This document shows positions 60,569 to 64,000 of a DNA stretch of 64,000 nt, one piece after another (the first letter of the stretch is position 1; every line of letters begins with the position of its first letter). This stretch comes from Brumimicrobium sp035497735 (GTDB lineage: Bacteria > Bacteroidota > Bacteroidia > Flavobacteriales_D > Crocinitomicaceae): assembly GCA_035497735.1 (NCBI GenBank), contig DATJCX010000018.1, forward strand, positions 21,941 to 85,940. Direction: 5' to 3'. Below the pieces are notes generated by a model that saw nothing but the letters and a program-made list of their open reading frames with translations, had not been told where the DNA came from and made no database searches. The position numbers and the translations under genes were made by a program.

Positions 60569-63500
60569 TTAATCTTCAAGATATTCTTCTGTTGAAGTAA
60601 CTTTCAATTCATGGAATTCACGAATACCAGTACCTGCAGGGATTTTATGTCCAACGATAACGTTTTCCTTAAGTCCTAACAAGAAGTCTTCCTTACCTGC
60701 GATAGCTGCCTCATTCAACACTTTCGTAGTTTCCTGGAACGATGCTGCAGATATAAATGATTCAGTCTTCAATGAAGCTCTTGTAATTCCTTGTAGAACT
60801 GATTCCGCTGTTGCTGTAACAGCTTCTCTAGCCTCAACCAGTTTCATGTCCTCACGCTTCAATTGAATGTTTTCGTCTCTTAACTTTCTAGCAGAAATAA
60901 TTTGTCCTGGTACCAAGTTTTGAGAGTCTCCTGCTTCAGTAACAACCATTTGACCGAAGATTCTATCGTTTTCCTCCATGAAATCAGCTTTATGTACAGC
61001 TTGATTTTCTAAGAAACGTGTATCTCCAGGGTTATTTACATCAACTTTCAACATCATTTGACGTACAATTACCTCAAAGTGTTTATCGTTAATTTTCACC
61101 CCTTGTAAACGGTAAACTTCTTGAACTTCATTCACTAAGTACTCTTGAACTGCAGTTGGACCTTCGATACTTAAAATATCTCTAGGTGTAATTGCACCAT
61201 CTGACAATGGCTGTCCTGCACGTACGAAGTCATTTTCTTGAACAAGAATATGTTTCGCTAACGGAACTAGGTATTTCTTAACTTCTCCAGTTTTCGCTTC
61301 AATGATTACCTCGCGGTTACCACGCTTGATCTTACCATACGTAGCAATACCATCGATTTCAGCAACCACTGCAGGGTTAGAAGGGTTACGAGCTTCGAAT
61401 AACTCAGTAATACGAGGTAAACCACCCGTAATATCCCCAGATTTACCTCCAACTCTTGGTATCTTAACAATACTAAATCCAACTGAAATCTCATCACCTT
61501 CATTAACTGAAATGTGCGCATTCACTGGAACAGAGTACGTTTTAAGGATTTCTCCTTTTTTGTCAACGATATTAATAGATGGACTCTTCTTCTTATCTCT
61601 TGTTTCAATAATAATTTTTTCAGAGAAACCTGTTTGCTCATCCACTTCTTCACGGTAAGTAACTCCTTCGATAATACTATCGAATTGAACGAAACCTTCC
61701 GATTCAGAAATAATAACAGCGTTATACGGGTCCCACTTACAAATAACATCTCCTTTACTGATATCTGTTTGATTTTCAACAAACATTTCAGATCCATAAG
61801 GAATATTCGTTGTCATCGCAGCTAAACCAGTTCTCTTATCGATAATTTTCAATTCAGCTGAACGTCCAACAACGATTTGTTTCTTAGTTCCGTCTTTCTC
61901 AACTTTAGTTACCGTTCTTAACTCGTCGATTTCAAGCATACCAGTTGCTTTCGCTTTGATATCACTCTCATCAGCAATATTAGAAGCAGTTCCCCCAACG
62001 TGGAAAGTACGAAGTGTTAACTGTGTACCCGGTTCACCAATTGATTGTGCTGCAACTACTCCAACTGCATCTCCAATCTGAGCTTCTCTGTTAGTTGCTA
62101 AGTTTCTACCGTAACATTTAGCACAAACTCCTCTTTTCAGTTCACAAGTTAAAACTGAACGAATTTCAACTTCGTCAATACCAGCTTTATCAATTTTCTT
62201 AGCTAATTTCTCAGTAATCAATTCACCTGACTCAACAATTAAATTGTCTGCATCATCATATATATCGTGAACTGAAGATCTACCTACAATTTTTTCAGAT
62301 AAAGCAACCACAACGTCATCATTTTTCTTAATGGCAGTTGCTACAATACCTCTTAAGGTACCACAGTCGTGCTCATTAATAATAACGTCTTGAGCAACGT
62401 CAACTAAACGTCTAGTTAAGTAACCAGCATCGGCTGTTTTAAGTGCCGTATCGGCAAGACCTTTACGAGCACCGTGCGTTGAAATAAAGTACTCTAAAAT
62501 CGAAAGTCCTTCTTTAAAGTTAGAGAGAATTGGATTCTCAATAATTTCGTGTGAAGAAGCTCCAGACTTTTGTGGCTTAGCCATCAATCCTCTCATTCCT
62601 GATAACTGACGAATCTGTTCTTTAGATCCACGTGCACCAGAGTCAAACATCATGTAGATGGAATTGAAACCTTGTTTATCATTCTTCAACTGCTCCATCA
62701 AGGTATTTGTCAACCTAGAGTTTGTACGTGTCCAGATATCAATAATTTGATTATATCTCTCATTGTTTGTAATAAGCCCCATGTTGTAGTTATCCATAAC
62801 TTCATCAACAGATTCTTTTGCTTTCGCAACAAACAATTCTTTTTCTTTTGGAATGATAATATCATCAAGGTTGAACGATAAACCTCCTCTGAAGGCCATC
62901 ATAAAACCAGCTTGTTTAATATCATCAAGGAACAAAGCAGTACGTGAAGTACCACAAGAGTTCAATACATCACCAATTAAATCACGAAGTGTACGCTTAG
63001 TTAATACTTCATTAATGAATCCTAATTCCTTAGGAACCAATTCATTAAACAAAACACGACCTACAGTAGTTTCAATAATTTTTGACACTAATTCGTCATT
63101 TTCATCTAAGTCAACCACCTTGACTTTAATGTGTGCGTGTAAGTCTGCTTGTCCTTCATTGTGTGCGATTTGAACTTCTTCTGGAGAGTAGAAAGTCATA
63201 CCTTCACCACGAACGACTTCTTCTTCTGTTGTTTTCTTACCTTTAGTCATGTAGTATAGACCTAACACCATGTCTTGTGATGGAACCGTAATCGGAGCAC
63301 CATTCGCTGGGTTAAGAATATTTTGTGACGAAAGCATTAACAATTGAGCTTCCAATACAGCAGCATTACCTAACGGTAAGTGAACCGCCATCTGGTCACC
63401 ATCGAAATCGGCGTTAAACGCAGTACAAACTAATGGGTGTAATTGAATCGCTTTACCTTCCACCAATTTAGGTTGGAAAGCCTGAATACCTAAACGGTGA

Positions 63501-64000
63501 AGCGTAGGAGCACGGTTTAATAGAACTGGGTGAGATTTAATCACGTTTTCTAAGATATCCCATACTACAGCTTCTTTTTTATCTACAATTTTCTTTGCAG
63601 ACTTCACAGTTTTAACGATTCCTCTTTCGATTAACTTTCTAATGATAAACGGCTTGAATAATTCAGCAGCCATATCTTTAGGAAGTCCACACTCATGTAA
63701 TTTCAAGTCTGGTCCAACAACAATTACCGAACGTGCTGAATAATCCACACGCTTACCTAATAAGTTTTGACGGAAACGGCCTTGTTTCCCTTTTAAGGAA
63801 TCAGATAATGATTTTAACGGTCTGTTAGAATCTGTTTTAACTGCAGATGCTTTACGAGTGTTGTCAAATAATGAATCTACTGATTCTTGCAACATACGTT
63901 TCTCATTACGTAAAATAACTTCTGGAGCTTTGATCTCAACCAAACGTTTCAAACGGTTGTTACGAATAATGACACGACGGTACAAATCATTTAAATCGGA
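60569..64000 (-). CDS. rpoC: RNA polymerase beta' subunit, C-terminal 1143 codons
   Basis: Open to the right edge of the window, where the frame continues as SDLNDLYRRVIIRNNRLKRL, so the first 280 or so residues (zinc ribbon, clamp) are missing. Visible are the active-site NADFDGDQMAVHLPLGN with the three catalytic Asp, the bridge-helix/trigger-loop region (GARGSKEQIRQLSGMRGLMA and RTFHVGGTAS), and the second zinc site CELKRGVCAKCYGRNLA. The C terminus ends KVTSTEEYLED. It is the catalytic beta' subunit. DUF3467 follows beyond a terminator. Confidence 0.98.
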   Translation of the reverse strand, partial: SDLNDLYRRVIIRNNRLKRLVEIKAPEVILRNEKRMLQESVDSLFDNTRKASAVKTDSNRPLKSLSDSLKGKQGRFRQNLLGKRVDYSARSVIVVGPDLKLHECGLPKDMAAELFKPFIIRKLIERGIVKTVKSAKKIVDKKEAVVWDILENVIKSHPVLLNRAPTLHRLGIQAFQPKLVEGKAIQLHPLVCTAFNADFDGDQMAVHLPLGNAAVLEAQLLMLSSQNILNPANGAPITVPSQDMVLGLYYMTKGKKTTEEEVVRGEGMTFYSPEEVQIAHNEGQADLHAHIKVKVVDLDENDELVSKIIETTVGRVLFNELVPKELGFINEVLTKRTLRDLIGDVLNSCGTSRTALFLDDIKQAGFMMAFRGGLSFNLDDIIIPKEKELFVAKAKESVDEVMDNYNMGLITNNERYNQIIDIWTRTNSRLTNTLMEQLKNDKQGFNSIYMMFDSGARGSKEQIRQLSGMRGLMAKPQKSGASSHEIIENPILSNFKEGLSILEYFISTHGARKGLADTALKTADAGYLTRRLVDVAQDVIINEHDCGTLRGIVATAIKKNDDVVVALSEKIVGRSSVHDIYDDADNLIVESGELITEKLAKKIDKAGIDEVEIRSVLTCELKRGVCAKCYGRNLATNREAQIGDAVGVVAAQSIGEPGTQLTLRTFHVGGTASNIADESDIKAKATGMLEIDELRTVTKVEKDGTKKQIVVGRSAELKIIDKRTGLAAMTTNIPYGSEMFVENQTDISKGDVICKWDPYNAVIISESEGFVQFDSIIEGVTYREEVDEQTGFSEKIIIETRDKKKSPSINIVDKKGEILKTYSVPVNAHISVNEGDEISVGFSIVKIPRVGGKSGDITGGLPRITELFEARNPSNPAVVAEIDGIATYGKIKRGNREVIIEAKTGEVKKYLVPLAKHILVQENDFVRAGQPLSDGAITPRDILSIEGPTAVQEYLVNEVQEVYRLQGVKINDKHFEVIVRQMMLKVDVNNPGDTRFLENQAVHKADFMEENDRIFGQMVVTEAGDSQNLVPGQIISARKLRDENIQLKREDMKLVEAREAVTATAESVLQGITRASLKTESFISAASFQETTKVLNEAAIAGKEDFLLGLKENVIVGHKIPAGTGIREFHELKVTSTEEYLED

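Noticed and set aside
1..64000. tRNA, rRNA, tmRNA genes or CRISPR arrays
   Set aside because: Reading all intergenic regions on both strands gave no cloverleaf, rRNA stretch or regular spacer array.

Overview
The window is AT-rich and reads as chromosomal DNA of a member of the Bacteroidota, most likely order Flavobacteriales. The evidence is: a type IX secretion (T9SS) sorting domain at 30695-32248; CTDP-type lipoproteins; a TonB-dependent receptor with a carboxypeptidase-like N-terminal domain; promoters of the Bacteroidota form TTG-N19/20-TAnnTTTG; a dcw cluster lacking murF and ddl; and rpoC followed by a DUF3467 gene. A family-level placement such as Crocinitomicaceae is only a guess. 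No rRNA, tRNA or CRISPR array was seen.

Layout. 1-1851 (+): end of an Mrp/ApbC Fe-S carrier ATPase, a NifU-domain protein, diacylglycerol kinase and a tandem universal stress protein. 2045-6102 (-): MgtE, then an iron operon made of an FTR1 permease fused to cytochrome c plus a small secreted protein of six 20-residue repeats. 6295-10251 (+): cardiolipin synthase, a secreted metallo-beta-lactamase-fold protein, a lipocalin lipoprotein and a Ca/Na antiporter. 10399-18664: a beta-helix lipoprotein and TonB receptor operon, MarC, a secreted protein and a PhoR/PhoB-like two-component system. 18902-28767: a tiny lysine-rich protein, a long PLP enzyme of the cystathionine gamma-synthase group, a probable regulator, a GNAT enzyme, SulP and MFS transporters, a YdjM-type membrane hydrolase and a Cys-repeat lipoprotein. 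28940-30668: a decayed mobile/defence locus. 30695-36837: a DUF1800/DUF1501 pair, formate-tetrahydrofolate ligase and a secreted protein. 36850-52867 (-): the dcw cell-wall and division cluster from mraZ to ftsZ with yqeY at its end. 53124-64000 (-): a putative zincin, a large outer-membrane protein, a glycosyltransferase, lipoamide dehydrogenase, DUF3467 and most of rpoC.

How parts work together. Upstream of both the phoB-like gene and the lipoprotein/TonB-receptor operon lie arrays of PhoB-box-like units at 11-bp period. Each starts exactly 21 bp from its -7 box, so the two-component system probably controls itself and this receptor under phosphate limitation. The dcw operon starts from a near-consensus promoter with two tandem 10-bp repeats just downstream that look like MraZ boxes. 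It ends at a clear terminator after yqeY.

The most unusual segment is 28940-30668. A REP-associated tyrosine transposase (RAYT) gene sits between two direct copies (456 and 363 bp) of a unit holding the end of a type I restriction specificity gene and a perfect 48-bp palindrome. The two palindromes differ by one compensated base pair, and the copies differ in length by exactly one 93-bp tandem duplication. Next to it a short reading frame appears to join an HsdM fragment to an HsdS tail, the scar of a lost restriction-modification operon.
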